Source of the DNA: Bradyrhizobium erythrophlei
GTDB taxonomy: Bacteria > Pseudomonadota > Alphaproteobacteria > Rhizobiales > Xanthobacteraceae
Reading direction: 5' to 3'
DNA: 64,000 nt
NCBI GenBank assembly: GCA_900129675.1
Contig: FSRD01000001.1
Location: 6,313,501 to 6,377,500 of the forward strand
Both the position numbers and the translations under genes were made by a program. Below the pieces are notes generated by a model. The model ran no database searches. It saw only the letters and a list, made by a program, of their open reading frames with translations, and had not been told where the DNA came from. Below are positions 37,501-45,081 of the stretch, piece after piece (position 1 is the stretch's first letter; every line of letters begins with the position of its first letter).

Positions 37501-37935
37501 GGTACCCTCAAGCTCGACGACTCCGCATCATTCACCGGCAGCGTTTCCGGCTTGACGACGACAACTTACATCGACCTGGCGGACCTTTCTTGGGCCGAGG
37601 GGCAAATGGTCGCCTCATTCGTTGGGGACGCCTCAGGGGGCAGGCTGACGGTGAGCGATGGAACGCACAGCGACACCATCAATCTCGCCGGGGATTACAC
37701 CCACTCGAGCTGGACCCTTTCGCAGGATAGCAATGGCAACACCCTTGTCGTTGATCCGCCGTTAGCTTCTGCGCCTAACGCCAGTGGACCAGGGGATAAG
37801 TTCACTATGCTGATGGCCCAGTATGCGGCCGCCGGATTCCAGAGCGGGGTCGGCGGTGGCGCCGCTGGGTACACCACGACACCTTTACCGGAGGCCGTCT
37901 TTGGCGAGCCCCCGCCCTTAACCAAGCCGACATGA
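28516..37935 (+). CDS. Giant tandem-repeat type I secreted adhesin-like protein
   Basis: This is 3139 residues from ATG 28516 (an in-frame TTG lies at 28498). The N-terminal ~290 residues are non-repetitive, with a haemolysin-like segment DTNGDGIADLKIDVSG. Immunoglobulin/cadherin-like repeats follow: two of 118 residues (615-850), five of 111 residues identical at DNA level (850-1404), a divergent unit (1405-1519), and eight of 109 residues (1520-2391). Near 2718 NDTLTGAGGNDEFVFSQLIG is an RTX-like C-terminal secretion motif. About 400 further residues follow, ending EPPPLTKPT. Cysteines are nearly absent (two seen). The transporter and adaptor genes follow directly. It probably mediates surface attachment or biofilm formation. 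Confidence 0.88.
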   Translation: MASTTTNNGATVDNLNVLDALTSDNLAGAQIIELQDIAYALFPSTNATQTLTIDSAFWTGNLRLTFHVGSKYFTLWGVSEGNFDLVQSDAYGTALNSAPLVTFSASSASSFLSAFLTNVNLVATGLTSTSLLTALDIIGGVGKNVFQATISGQIVNIFTYASANDSFNGTGSQWDVINNFNEGVDKLDFRQLIKDSTIVASQGGHTAFDAGLGELIWKGLQPANTTNLGATGAYAVWYTTDGNGGSFVYADTNGDGIADLKIDVSGVCTLTANDFIGVDPPAAFTVTINPIEPTQFNQWLVNAADAHAGVTVTGTTTHVAAGPNVTIGLNGHTYTATVLANGTWSANISAGDLLAISDGTYTLSATVKVGAATLASSSHSITVDETPPAVSWAASTPGVEGTPIHLGTLVASDGDGVASLVVSGAAAGAILSDGINSHTFSGPSDGFDIHTWNLSSLRITTTNDTNFNLSALATDFNGNSNAAVIESVTVNPLAPTITTAPVAGNEDTAIALNISATVNSLSGANGDGSHNSLQSLVISAIPIGATLSDGTVGHNFTAITGHTSVDVNGWTLSNLKITPPAEFEGNFSLSVMAAEKDAEGDFSSTATTTEVVTVNPVPEAPVLAGTDAVAVSSSVNEDGTVALTITPHFEVDPDASNTITISGLPASASLSNGSGPLTPVAGVYTLTVAQLAGLTLHAPDGDLASISMNVQAHAHEGSTTADSAIQTITVAVNPVPEAPVLAGTDAVAVSSSVNEDGTVALTITPHFEVDPDASNTITISGLPAGASLSNGIGPLTPVAGVYTLTVAQLAGLTLHAPDGDLASISMNVQAHAHEGVSTADSAIQTIAVTVTPVADAPTLTAPALASGNEDAPIALNITDVLSEIDGDASLTNVTITGVPAGVSFSAGTLVGGTLTLTPAELSGLTLTSDGEVQNFSLHVVAGTTDAGSPAANASTDIAVTVTPVADAPTLTAPALASGNEDAPIALNITDVLSEIDGDASLTNVTITGVPAGVSFSAGTLVGGTLTLTPAELSGLTLTSDGEVQNFSLHVVAGTTDAGSPAANASTDIAVTVTPVADAPTLTAPALASGNEDAPIALNITDVLSEIDGDASLTNVTITGVPAGVSFSAGTLVGGTLTLTPAELSGLTLTSDGEVQNFSLHVVAGTTDAGSPAANASTDIAVTVTPVADAPTLTAPALASGNEDAPIALNITDVLSEIDGDASLTNVTITGVPAGVSFSAGTLVGGTLTLTPAELSGLTLTSDGEVQNFSLHVVAGTTDAGSPAANASTDIAVTVTPVADAPTLTAPALASGNEDAPIALNITDVLSEIDGDASLTNVTITGVPAGVSFSAGTLVGGTLTLTPAELSGLTLTSDGEVQNFSLHVVAGTTDAGSPAANASTDIAVTVTPVADAPTLTGTQTAVTVNEDGSAALTIADALTEIDADSHLGTITISGVPAGVTFNNGSAGVGNTWTLNPATDLTNLQINVSGDQPNFTLSVVATTNDGGNIASSTPTNIAVNVNPAAENPTLGEGAGTITVTENAATALGLTLSAFDADDSLSVTITGVPSGATFNAGTLVGSTLTISAAQLTTLGGLANLKITTADAGGTLSISANNAEGGSASENLTVNVNPAAENPTLGEGAGTITVTENAATALGLTLSAFDADDSLSVTITGVPSGATFNAGTLVGSTLTISAAQLTTLGGLANLKITTADAGGTLSITANNAEGGSASENLTVSVNPAAENPTLGEGAGTITVTENAATALGLTLSAFDADDSLSVTITGVPSGATFNAGTLVGSTLTISAAQLTTLGGLANLKITTADAGGTLSITANNAEGGSASENLTVSVNPAAENPTLGEGAGTITVTENAATALGLTLSAFDADDSLSVTITGVPSGATFNAGTLVGSTLTISAAQLTTLGGLANLKITTADAGGTLSITANNAEGGSASENLTVNVNPAAENPTLGEGAGTITVSENAATALGLTLSAFDADDSLSVTITGVPTGATFNAGTLVGSTLTISAAQLTTLGGLANLKITTADAGGTLAITATNSEGGSASENLTVSVNPAAENPSLGEGNSSITVTENAATALGLTLSAFDADDSLSVTITGVPSGATFNAGTLVGSTLTISAAQLTTLGGLANLTITTADAGGTLAITATNSEGGSASENLTVNVNPAAENPTLGEGAGTITVTENAATALGLTLSAFDADDSLSVTITGVPSGATFNAGTLVGSTLTISAAQLTTLGGLANLKITTADAGGTLAITATNSEGGSASENLTVSVNPAAENPSLGEGNSSITVTENAATALGLTLSAFDADDSLSVTITGVPSGATFNAGTLVGSTLTISAAQLTTLGGLANLKITTADAGGTLAITATNSEGGTASENLTVNVTQVLDASNTVPGTQTATEGVGKAIAGISISDADATGNVTTTLSVPNGTLTVLTNVSGGLTAGGVSGNGTGTVVLTGSVSAINATLAAANGLTYLVHTDQASETLTVATQDQGTTGPLTATSTVTINVAAAGTITITTANKNSTTVSGSFTDSVNVNSITVTDNGSTITGGTMTINNTNHTWSLTGFPSSEKLHPTDLLVATATDASSNILTSPTFTVSSPAGIAGSPINLALSDPSGEQGRQVSITVSGVPSDWSLNAGTNLGNGTWTVQTNDPSALSVTTPASYAGAMVLNVAESWTNADGSTGIADIADNVEAYAPGSPIFAVSSNDTLTGAGGNDEFVFSQLIGNDVIYSFNVASDKIDLIGFNNVASFSDIQANLTDDANGNAMITIGSGETITLNGVDAASLTASDFAFNQTLVTQNASSMVISDGAILPLSGVVNNTGTIALNSTGDETDLELIQHGITLQGGGGLTLSDSGANAIFGTDPGVTFTNVDNTISGAGQLGEGQMTLVNEGTIDATGNNPLVVDTGSNIITNSGILEATGTGGLIVNSGVANSGCLLADGGNLTFNGAVTGNGSATISGAATFEFAAASAENVSFAAGSTGTLKLDDSASFTGSVSGLTTTTYIDLADLSWAEGQMVASFVGDASGGRLTVSDGTHSDTINLAGDYTHSSWTLSQDSNGNTLVVDPPLASAPNASGPGDKFTMLMAQYAAAGFQSGVGGGAAGYTTTPLPEAVFGEPPPLTKPT
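30358..31065 (+). repeat. Two 354-bp repeats (118-residue unit)
   Basis: The copies start at 30358 and 30712 with NPVPEAPVLAGTDAVAVSSS. They differ at only a few positions (for example ASASLSNGSG against AGASLSNGIG). Confidence 0.9.
31063..32727 (+). repeat. Five 333-bp identical tandem repeats (111-residue unit)
   Basis: The copies start at 31063, 31396, 31729, 32062 and 32395. I see no base difference between them, including silent positions. Each encodes TPVADAPTLTAPALASGNED and onward, one Ig-like domain. Confidence 0.92.
33073..35688 (+). repeat. Eight 327-bp tandem repeats (109-residue unit)
   Basis: The units begin NPAAENPTLGEGAGTITVTE, or the variant NPAAENPSLGEGNSSITVTE (units 6 and 8). 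The first four are nearly identical. Units 5-8 carry a different end (LAITATNSEGG), showing shuffling of two unit types. Confidence 0.9.
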
Positions 37936-38021
37936 TCGAGATCAGTGATGAAACATCATGAGATCATCCCCTATCGCTAACCCAGCGCTACGAGAAGTGC
38001 GGAAATGCAATTCGAAAACAA

Positions 38022-40652
38022 ATGTCCGTAATGATCGACGATACGAAGACGATTGATCCGGGGCTCATCGCCCTAGGTCTGTTGTTGCGCTTGTATGGTG
38101 TGACGGCTGCGATCGATCAGATTCGCCAACGGTGTGGGACCACGCCGATCGGCACCACGCAGATGCTGCGCTGCGCCAAGAAATTTGGTCTCAACGCGGG
38201 CCTACGCCGGACCAATTGGGAGGGGCTCGCTGCCACCCAGCTACCGGCGATCGCGACGCTGCGAGGCGGCAGCTTCCTCATTATTGGCAGGGTGACGGAG
38301 GATGGAGCAATCGTAGTACGGCCGTCTTCTCAAAACGCCGGACCGATCACGCGAGCTGAGTTCGAGGCGGTCTGGGATAGCCAGCTTGTGGTGGTGACGC
38401 GACGAGCGTCGTGGTCGAATCTGGTGGGCCGCTTCTTCGATACGGTTACCAGCAACTTCACCCGAATGCTCGCCACCGCGCGGAGCTCACGTCGCGTTGA
38501 TGGGGGCGGTCTTCCAGCCGAACCCGCAACGACCGATCAAACGAGACCCGATGATTCCGGTCTCGGCGCGCTGGTGCTAATGCTGCGTATTCACGGCATT
38601 GGCGCCGCAGCAGGCCAGATTCGCCACCGCTGCGGCACGGCAACGATCCGCGTTACCGAAATGCTGCGCTGCGCGAAGGAGCTTGGACTTAGGGCGCGCG
38701 TCAGCTCCACAAAATGGGACCGCTTGGCCGCCACCCCGTTACCTGCAGTCGCTGCGTTGCGTGACGGCGGATTTCTCATCCTCGGCAAGGCCGCCGAGGA
38801 CAAGGTTCTGGTGCAGCACCCGTCATCGTCCAAACCTGAAGCGATGACACGGGCGCAATTCGAAGCCATTTGGGACGGCCGTCTCGTCCTTATGGCGCGC
38901 CGAGTGACATTGTCAGACCTTTCACGCCGTTTCGATATCACGTGGTTCTTCGGGGCAATCCATAAGTATCGCCATCTCCTCGGCGAGGTGCTGTTCGCTT
39001 CGTTCTTCCTGCAGTTGTTTGCTCTGGTCTCGCCACTATTTTTTCAGGTGGTCATTGACAAGGTTCTCGTGCATCGCAGCATGAGCACGCTCGACGTACT
39101 CGTGATCGGTCTGCTGGGAATCTCGATCTTCGAAGCCATTCTCGGGACCTTGCGCACCTATATGTTCGCACATACGACGAACCGCATCGATGTCGAACTC
39201 GGGGCACGATTGTTTCGGCATTTATTGGCGCTGCCGATCGCCTATTTCCAGGCAAGACGGGTCGGTGATTCGGTGGCGCGGGTGCGTGAGCTTGAGAATA
39301 TCCGCCAGTTTCTCACCAGTTCGGCGCTCACCCTCGTCATCGATTTGTTCTTCACCTTCGTATTCATCGCGGTGATGTTCTATTACTCGCAGCTATTGAC
39401 CTTCGTCGTGCTCGGCGCCTTTCCGGTTTATATCGCGATCTCGGCTGGGGCGACGCCGACATTTCGTCGCCGGCTTGACGAGAAATTCCGCCGCGGCGCC
39501 GAGAACCAGGCTTTCCTGGTCGAAAGCGTCACCGGCGTCGAAACCCTCAAGGCCATGGCGGTTGAGCCGCAAATGCAGCGTCGCTGGGAAGAGCAGCTCG
39601 CGGGTTACGTGGCGGCGAGCTTCCGCGTCATCAGCCTCAACAATACGGCAAGCCAGGCCGTGCAGCTGGTCAACAAGGTGACGATCGCTTTGATTCTTTA
39701 TTTTGGCGCCAAGCTCGTGATCGAAGGCGATCTTTCCGTCGGCGAGCTCGTGGCCTTCAATATGCTGGCCTCCCGCGTCAGTGCGCCGGTGTTGCGCCTG
39801 GCGCAGATGTGGCAGGACTTTCACCAGGCACGTCTGTCGGTGGCGCGGCTCGGCGACATCCTCAACACGATGCCGGAGCCGAGCTTCAGTCCGGGGCGTG
39901 CAGCGCTTCCGGCGATCCGCGGCCAAGTGACGTTTGAGCACGTGACCTTTCGCTACCGCATCGACGCTTCGGAGATTTTGCACGATGTAAGCTTCAGTGT
40001 ATCCCCGGGCCAAGTCATAGGGATCGTCGGGTCTTCGGGCTCCGGTAAGAGTACGCTCGCCAAGCTCGTTCAACGGCTCTACGTCCCGGAGAGCGGGCGC
40101 GTGTTGGTTGACGGGGTTGATCTTACCATGGTTGATCTGCCTTGGCTGCGGCGCCAGATCGGGGTGGTGCTGCAGGAGAACGTGCTGTTCAACTGTTCGG
40201 TCGCCGAGAATATCGCGCTTGCTGACCCGGCCCTGCCGATGGATCGGGTCATTGCGGCGGCCAAGCTTGCCGGCGCCCACGACTTCATCCTGGAACTGAC
40301 CGAGGGCTACGATACCATCATTGGCGAGCGCGGCAGCAGCCTGTCCGGTGGTCAGCGCCAGCGCATTGCGATCGCCCGCGCCCTGATGTCGAATCCCCGC
40401 ATCCTGATCTTCGATGAGGCGACCAGCGCACTCGATTACGAAAGCGAGCGCGCTATCCAGGAGAACATGAAAGAAATCTCCGCCGGCCGCACGGTCTTCG
40501 TCATTGCCCACCGGTTGTCTACGGTACGCCACGCCGATCGCATCATCACCACCGAACGTGGGCGCATCGTCGAAGACGGCAGCCATGACCAACTCATCCG
40601 CAGCAACGGCCGCTATGCCAAGCTGCACTACCTGCAGGCGGGCATCAAATGA
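38022..40652 (+). CDS. Type I secretion ABC permease/ATPase with tandem C39-like domains
   Basis: This is 876 residues; such proteins are usually 700-730. Two homologous C39-like domains occupy about 13-128 and 180-298 (both with QIRxRCGT, MLRCAKxxGL and FEAxWD). Neither has the catalytic Cys or His (positions read GLIALG/GLGALV and SFLIIG/GFLILG), so they bind rather than cut substrate. The transmembrane domain spans about 315-600 and the nucleotide-binding domain about 625-870, with Walker A GSSGSGKST, signature LSGGQRQRI and Walker B ILIFDEATSALD. It lies 86 bp after the adhesin and overlaps the adaptor by ATGA. It exports the adhesin, most likely. A second Met at 38031 could be the start. 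Confidence 0.9.
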   Translation: MSVMIDDTKTIDPGLIALGLLLRLYGVTAAIDQIRQRCGTTPIGTTQMLRCAKKFGLNAGLRRTNWEGLAATQLPAIATLRGGSFLIIGRVTEDGAIVVRPSSQNAGPITRAEFEAVWDSQLVVVTRRASWSNLVGRFFDTVTSNFTRMLATARSSRRVDGGGLPAEPATTDQTRPDDSGLGALVLMLRIHGIGAAAGQIRHRCGTATIRVTEMLRCAKELGLRARVSSTKWDRLAATPLPAVAALRDGGFLILGKAAEDKVLVQHPSSSKPEAMTRAQFEAIWDGRLVLMARRVTLSDLSRRFDITWFFGAIHKYRHLLGEVLFASFFLQLFALVSPLFFQVVIDKVLVHRSMSTLDVLVIGLLGISIFEAILGTLRTYMFAHTTNRIDVELGARLFRHLLALPIAYFQARRVGDSVARVRELENIRQFLTSSALTLVIDLFFTFVFIAVMFYYSQLLTFVVLGAFPVYIAISAGATPTFRRRLDEKFRRGAENQAFLVESVTGVETLKAMAVEPQMQRRWEEQLAGYVAASFRVISLNNTASQAVQLVNKVTIALILYFGAKLVIEGDLSVGELVAFNMLASRVSAPVLRLAQMWQDFHQARLSVARLGDILNTMPEPSFSPGRAALPAIRGQVTFEHVTFRYRIDASEILHDVSFSVSPGQVIGIVGSSGSGKSTLAKLVQRLYVPESGRVLVDGVDLTMVDLPWLRRQIGVVLQENVLFNCSVAENIALADPALPMDRVIAAAKLAGAHDFILELTEGYDTIIGERGSSLSGGQRQRIAIARALMSNPRILIFDEATSALDYESERAIQENMKEISAGRTVFVIAHRLSTVRHADRIITTERGRIVEDGSHDQLIRSNGRYAKLHYLQAGIK

Positions 40653-42082
40653 CCGCGGCTCAGAAAATCATCCCCTTTCCAAAAAAAGAAGTCATTCGGC
40701 GCAGTGAAAGCGAGCTTGCGTTTCTGCCGGCGGCGCTCGAGATCGTCGAGACGCCGCCATCACCGATGGGGAGGGCGATCGGAGTCACGGTGATTTGCCT
40801 GTTCTGCCTTGCTCTGGCGTGGGCCTCTTTTGGCACCGTCGATATTGTCGCCACAGCGCCGGGCAAGATCATTCCAACCGGGCGTACCAAGGTGATCCAA
40901 CCATTCGAGACCGGCGTCGTCCGTGCAATCCATGTTCGCGACGGACAAAGCGTCAAGGCCGGAGACCTCCTGATCGAACTCGACCCGACGATCAGCGGCG
41001 CTGAGCTCGGCCATCTTAAGAGTGACCTGGCGTCAGCTGATCTCGAGGTCGCACGTTTGCGCGCGGGGTTGTCCGGTAACGCCAATCCACTTGATTCCTT
41101 TAATCCGCCGGATGGCGCGCCTCCCGCACTCGTCGAAATGAATCGTCAGTTCCTGATTAGCCAGACCGCCGAACAGCGGGCCAAGATAGCCGCGATCGAT
41201 GGTCAGCTGTCGCAGAAAGAGGCCGAGCGCGCTACCACCGCTGCCATGATCGCCAAGATCGAGGCAACCATGCCGCTACTCCAGCAGCGCGTCGACGTTC
41301 GCAAATACCTCGCTGACAAGGAATATGGCTCGAAACTCCAGTATCTCACCGAGATGCAGGACCTGGTCGGCCTTCAGCAGGAACTATTGGTCCAGAAGAG
41401 CCACATCCACGAATCTGAATCGGCGGTTAAGGCGCTGTCCGAGACCCGGCTCCAGACGATTGCGGAATATCGCCGTGCGCGGTTTGATGAGTTAGCGAAG
41501 GCCGAGCAGAAGGCCGGCGGCTTTGCCCAGGACGTGATCAGGGCCGAGCAACGAACCAAGCTCCTGACGCTCACGGCACCGGTCGACGGCGTGGTGCAGC
41601 AGCTGGCCGTGCACACAGTCGGGGGCGTGGTGACCCCGGCGCAGGCGCTGCTCGCAGTTGTGCCGCTCGACAGCCGTCTGGAAATCGAGGCAATGGTGTC
41701 GAACCGCGACATCGGCTTCGTGCATCCCGGCCAGCAAGCCGAGGTCAAAGTCGATACCTTCAGTTTCACCCGCTATGGTCTCCTGCATGGGGAGGTCATT
41801 AACGTGTCTCAGGACGCCATCACCCGCGACAAACCCCAGGACAAATCCAATGACAAGACGCCGGGTACGGAAACCACCAGCAGCGAGCCCAAGGGCCAGG
41901 AGATGAACTACGCGGCGCGGGTCTCGCTCGACCGCACGCAGATGCAGGTGGACGACAGGCTCGTCAATCTGTCCCCTGGCATGGCCGTTACTGTCGAGGT
42001 TAAGACCGGCACGCGCCGGATCATCAGTTATCTGATGTCGCCGCTCGTCCGATATAAGCAGGAGATGCTGAGAGAACGGTAA
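40649..42082 (+). CDS. Type I secretion periplasmic adaptor (HlyD family)
   Basis: This is 477 residues. It has a cytoplasmic N-terminus, one membrane segment at about 50-68 (IGVTVICLFCLALAWASFGT), then the HlyD biotin-lipoyl-like part (GKIIPTGRTKVIQPFETGVV and VRDGQSVKAGDLLIELDPT). A long coiled-coil hairpin (SQKEAERATTAAMIAKIEAT onward) is followed by a beta-barrel end with KTGTRRIISYLMSPLVRYKQ. It links the ABC transporter to an outer-membrane TolC-type channel; no TolC gene is present in the window, so a shared one elsewhere must serve. The start overlaps the transporter stop (ATGA), so translation is coupled. Confidence 0.92.
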   Translation: MTAAQKIIPFPKKEVIRRSESELAFLPAALEIVETPPSPMGRAIGVTVICLFCLALAWASFGTVDIVATAPGKIIPTGRTKVIQPFETGVVRAIHVRDGQSVKAGDLLIELDPTISGAELGHLKSDLASADLEVARLRAGLSGNANPLDSFNPPDGAPPALVEMNRQFLISQTAEQRAKIAAIDGQLSQKEAERATTAAMIAKIEATMPLLQQRVDVRKYLADKEYGSKLQYLTEMQDLVGLQQELLVQKSHIHESESAVKALSETRLQTIAEYRRARFDELAKAEQKAGGFAQDVIRAEQRTKLLTLTAPVDGVVQQLAVHTVGGVVTPAQALLAVVPLDSRLEIEAMVSNRDIGFVHPGQQAEVKVDTFSFTRYGLLHGEVINVSQDAITRDKPQDKSNDKTPGTETTSSEPKGQEMNYAARVSLDRTQMQVDDRLVNLSPGMAVTVEVKTGTRRIISYLMSPLVRYKQEMLRER

Positions 42083-42679
42083 TTCACTAATTGCGGAGCT
42101 TGTAATTCGTTGCCAGGGTTCCGGCTGCGGCTGGTACTCTGGGCTGCAACTGACGATCTGGATCTATGCGCTTACTGGCTCGGTTGGATCAGAAATCGTA
42201 AGAAACCCCGTCACACCGGCAAGTATCAACTATTTTTCCTTCGGGGTGTCGCTAGCGAGCGTCAGCACCATCTGATGAACCGAAGGCGGGCTGACGCGGA
42301 AATATTGCTGCATGTCGGTTTCGGCCGGGGGTCCGCGGTGCAGCCGCGTATGGTGGTGGATAAAGGCCAGATACTGCCCCTGCTTGGGCGTGAAGGTTTT
42401 TGCCGTAGGACCCACGCCGGCCATCCGATTCAGTTGTTCTTGCGTGCCTCGAACACGGAGGCACGCCTTATTGTTGAGGAACAGACAGAGAGGAGAGGGG
42501 AGGAGACAGGCAGGAGGGGAAACGAACGCAGGAGGCACATAGGTACACTGGGACCAGTATTGTTTATGACCATGTGGGTCTTCAACTCTGGTGCCCTTTT
42601 ACAAGCTCCAAGGGCATCCCTTTGGGTCACGGGGACACCTCAGGCTTCGATTTGACTGCTTGGGGCTCATATCGCACTA
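42083..42679. other. Interval with a DNA-binding protein remnant
   Basis: Apart from the minus-strand remnant at 42230-42424, I see no gene. A purine-rich tract (GGACAGAGAGGAGAGGGGAG) lies around 42480-42530. Confidence 0.4.
42230..42424 (-). pseudogene. LexA/MarR-like winged-helix protein, 3'-truncated
   Basis: The frame reads AKTFTPKQGQYLAFIHHHTR, then PPAETDMQQYFRVSPPSVHQ and MVLTL. This is the helix-turn-helix half of a short winged-helix family common in Bradyrhizobium. The recognition wing expected after MVLTLE (a GxIxRxPGxxRS pattern) is missing, and the frame ends after ASDTPKEK. It is a remnant with no likely activity. Confidence 0.55.
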
Positions 42680-43839
42680 GTGTTCTGACTCATTCATTTG
42701 CATCCCGCTTTTGCGATGGCGAGCGCTTTTGTGGCTCGGTGGTGCTTTGCGAGGATGGATTTGGCGCTGGCGGTCCACTTGAAGGGCTTTGGGTTTTGGT
42801 TTCGATGCTCGATCCACTCGTCAATCGCGGTCTTGAGTTCGGTGACGTCGTTGAAGGTCCCTCGCCGGATGCGCTGGCGAGTGATTTCGGCGAAGAGCCG
42901 CTCGACGAGGTTGAGCCAGGAACAGGAAGTCGGCGTGAAGTGCAGTGTGAAGCGTTTGTGTCGCGCCAACCAGCGCTTCACGGCCGGCGTCTTGTGGGTG
43001 GCGTAGTTGTCGAGGATCAGATGCAGATCGAGATGTGCGGGCGTCTCGCGGTCGATTGTTTTCAGAAACGACAGGAACTCGTCTGCCCGATGGCGTGCCA
43101 GACATTCGCCGATGACGGTACCGGCCGCCACATCGAGCGCAGCGAAGAGTGTTGTGGTGCCGTTGCGCTTGTAATCATGGGTCATCGTGCCGGCACGGCT
43201 CTTTTTCAAGGGCAAACCCGGCTGCGTGCGGTCGAGTGCCTGGATTTGGCTCTTCTCATCGACGGAAAGCACCAGTGCCTTCTCCGGCGGATCGACGTAA
43301 AGGCCGACGATGTCCTCGACCTTCGCGACGAAGTCGGGATCGTTGGAGATCTTGAAGCTGCGCACGAGATGCGGCTTGAGGCCGTGTTCGGCCCAGATGC
43401 GCTGTACGCTCGTGTGGCTGATGCCCATTTCTTCCGCCATCGATCGCACGCTCCAGTGCGTGGCATTGGCGGGACGCGCCTTCACGGTCTTCTCGACGAC
43501 CTTGAGCTTCATGGCAGCGCTGAGCGGCTTTCGGCCAGGCGGCTTGGAGCGGCCTTTGATCAGACCATCGACGCCGGCCTCGGCAAAATAGTCCTGCCAG
43601 CGCCAGACGGTGGTCTTCGAAACCCCGACCTCACGCATAATCGCCACGACGCCATGACCGTCCGCCGTCATCAGCACGATCCTCGCTCGCTTGGCGATCT
43701 TCTGAGCCGTGTTTCCATCGGTGAGCAGTTGCTCCAGTTCCCTGCGAGCCCTGCGATCAAGTACAATCAAGTCATTTCCCATGCCGCGAGTGAATCATGT
43801 TCGCGACAAGTTGGGATTCAAATGTCAGTGACAGAACAC
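42680..43839 (-). mobile_element. IS630-family insertion sequence
   Basis: The left end reads GTGTTCTGACTCATTCATTT. The right end, reverse-complemented, reads GTGTTCTGTCACTGACATTT. Both then continue with GxATCCC, so the ends form an imperfect inverted repeat of about 27 bases. A TA lies immediately left of the element, as expected for IS630 targets; the right-hand TA is not preserved. A single full-length transposase gene fills the element. Confidence 0.75.
42694..43782 (-). CDS. IS630-family transposase
   Basis: This is 362 residues, complete. An N-terminal helix-turn-helix (GVVAIMREVGVSKTTVWRWQ) and a second DNA-binding segment (SVRSMAEEMGISHTSVQRIW) precede the DDE core. First Asp is in ALVLSVDEKSQIQALDRTQP, second Asp in DLHLILDNYATHKT, and the Glu in SWLNLVERLFAEITRQRIRR. 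No frameshift, unlike many IS630 members that need one. It carries out cut-and-paste transposition at TA dinucleotides. Confidence 0.92.
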   Translation of the reverse strand: MGNDLIVLDRRARRELEQLLTDGNTAQKIAKRARIVLMTADGHGVVAIMREVGVSKTTVWRWQDYFAEAGVDGLIKGRSKPPGRKPLSAAMKLKVVEKTVKARPANATHWSVRSMAEEMGISHTSVQRIWAEHGLKPHLVRSFKISNDPDFVAKVEDIVGLYVDPPEKALVLSVDEKSQIQALDRTQPGLPLKKSRAGTMTHDYKRNGTTTLFAALDVAAGTVIGECLARHRADEFLSFLKTIDRETPAHLDLHLILDNYATHKTPAVKRWLARHKRFTLHFTPTSCSWLNLVERLFAEITRQRIRRGTFNDVTELKTAIDEWIEHRNQNPKPFKWTASAKSILAKHHRATKALAIAKAGCK

Positions 43840-44224
43840 ATCAGCGGCCTTCTCTGAGCGTCTAGAGCCGCCTCATGGGCGCCGATGAGGTCGGTACGCT
43901 CAGAGGCTCACCGAGCGCCGAGCCATCCTCAATAAGCTCATTGGGTACCACAGGGGCCGCATGCGAACACCACGGGCGACTGTGTGCGTGCCTGCTGAAT
44001 TTACTTCCGCTTTCGGCAGCAGCATAGCGGACATCGCTGCAATTTCTGCTGGCTCGGCTCAGTCGCGAATGACACAACTCCGACATGGCGACCTACGTCG
44101 TCGTACAGCGGACTTCGCCCTATTGAAGCCTCCAAGCTCACGCCGCGCGGAGCCTGTTCCGCCGTTTCAACCTCGCAAAACCAGCCGCCGTGCCGCCGTT
44201 CTCAGGCACGGCGGAGTTCACGCG
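43840..44224. other. Gene-poor stretch
   Basis: No gene is supported. A segment near 44018-44040 (GCAGCATAGCGGACATCG) resembles 45048-45068 (GGCATAGCAGACGTCGATG). Such fragments are dispersed in Bradyrhizobium intergenic DNA. Confidence 0.35.
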
Positions 44225-44809
44225 TCACCGCGCGCTGCCCGTCGTAAGCTCTTCCGAGTGCACCGGGATCATCAGGTGCTCGTTTGGTTTGCCGGGGAAC
44301 ATGACATAGGGCTGGGTCGGGTCTTTGACATCCAGATCGCGCGGATAGGGACTGAGCATCTCGCGTGCTGCGCCGCCGACGATCATCACATGCGGCCCGG
44401 TCTGGACCCAATGCTTGTGCGTGTGGCGTTCGGCGTGATCATGATTGCTCGTGCCGGTGTCACCGGCCAGCATGAAAATTAAGCCAATCTTATTGGGCGG
44501 GGTCTGTTTGGCCTGCAGAGCCTTGCGCCATTCCATGGCGTTCTGGTCATCGCATTCGGGCGTACCGTCGTTGCCGATAAAGCACGTGAAGCCGTTCGAT
44601 CCGGTTTGGACGGTCTTGGAAGACCCATCCGGCTGCGGCATGGTGATCGTCGCGTTGTTCACAAGCGACGCCGGGGCGGCGGTCTTCACCTTGGCGATGT
44701 ACTCTGGTTCGGTCTTCGGGATTTCCTCGGTTGGAAGAGCCGATGCCGACGTGATGAGGGCTGCCGAAGCTACGCAGAACCCAACCGACGCGACGTAGAG
44801 GCTGTTCAT
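44225..44809 (-). CDS. Exported hypothetical protein
   Basis: This is 194 residues with a signal peptide (MNSLYVASVGFCVASAALIT, then SASALP). The mature protein has TKTAAPASLVNN-type and DGSSKTVQTGSNGFTCFIGN segments with a probable disulfide between CFIGNDGTPEC cysteines. A His-rich patch, SNHDHAERHTHKHWVQTGPH, could bind metal. The C-terminal half reads VMIVGGAAREMLSPYPRDLD. Similar exported proteins occur in rhizobia without known function; a metal-dependent role is a guess from the histidines. The upstream AGGAGGTAAGCC in the minus direction is a good ribosome site. It is an isolated gene. Confidence 0.75.
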   Translation of the reverse strand: MNSLYVASVGFCVASAALITSASALPTEEIPKTEPEYIAKVKTAAPASLVNNATITMPQPDGSSKTVQTGSNGFTCFIGNDGTPECDDQNAMEWRKALQAKQTPPNKIGLIFMLAGDTGTSNHDHAERHTHKHWVQTGPHVMIVGGAAREMLSPYPRDLDVKDPTQPYVMFPGKPNEHLMIPVHSEELTTGSAR

Positions 44810-45081
44810 GGCTTACCTCCTGTAGTGGGCGACCGGCATCAATTGTACATCAAAACCAAGTGGGTGCATTCTCCGAAAGGCACCTCAGGCGGACATCTTT
44901 TGCGAGGTTCCGCCGATGCCACGACGGGAGGAACGAGCTACCGCCTCAAGTCTCTGACCAGAGATCAAGGGATTGCCAAAGCCTGCCGAGCGTCCGGTTG
45001 TGGCCCATCGCGACACTTTGGTGCGAAGCGGAATTTGGTCGCTACCGGGGGCATAGCAGACGTCGATGAGCGCGCCCTCGT

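Noticed and set aside
42110..42655. 181-codon plus-strand open frame
   Set aside because: It is antisense to the winged-helix remnant, which has the recognisable pattern.
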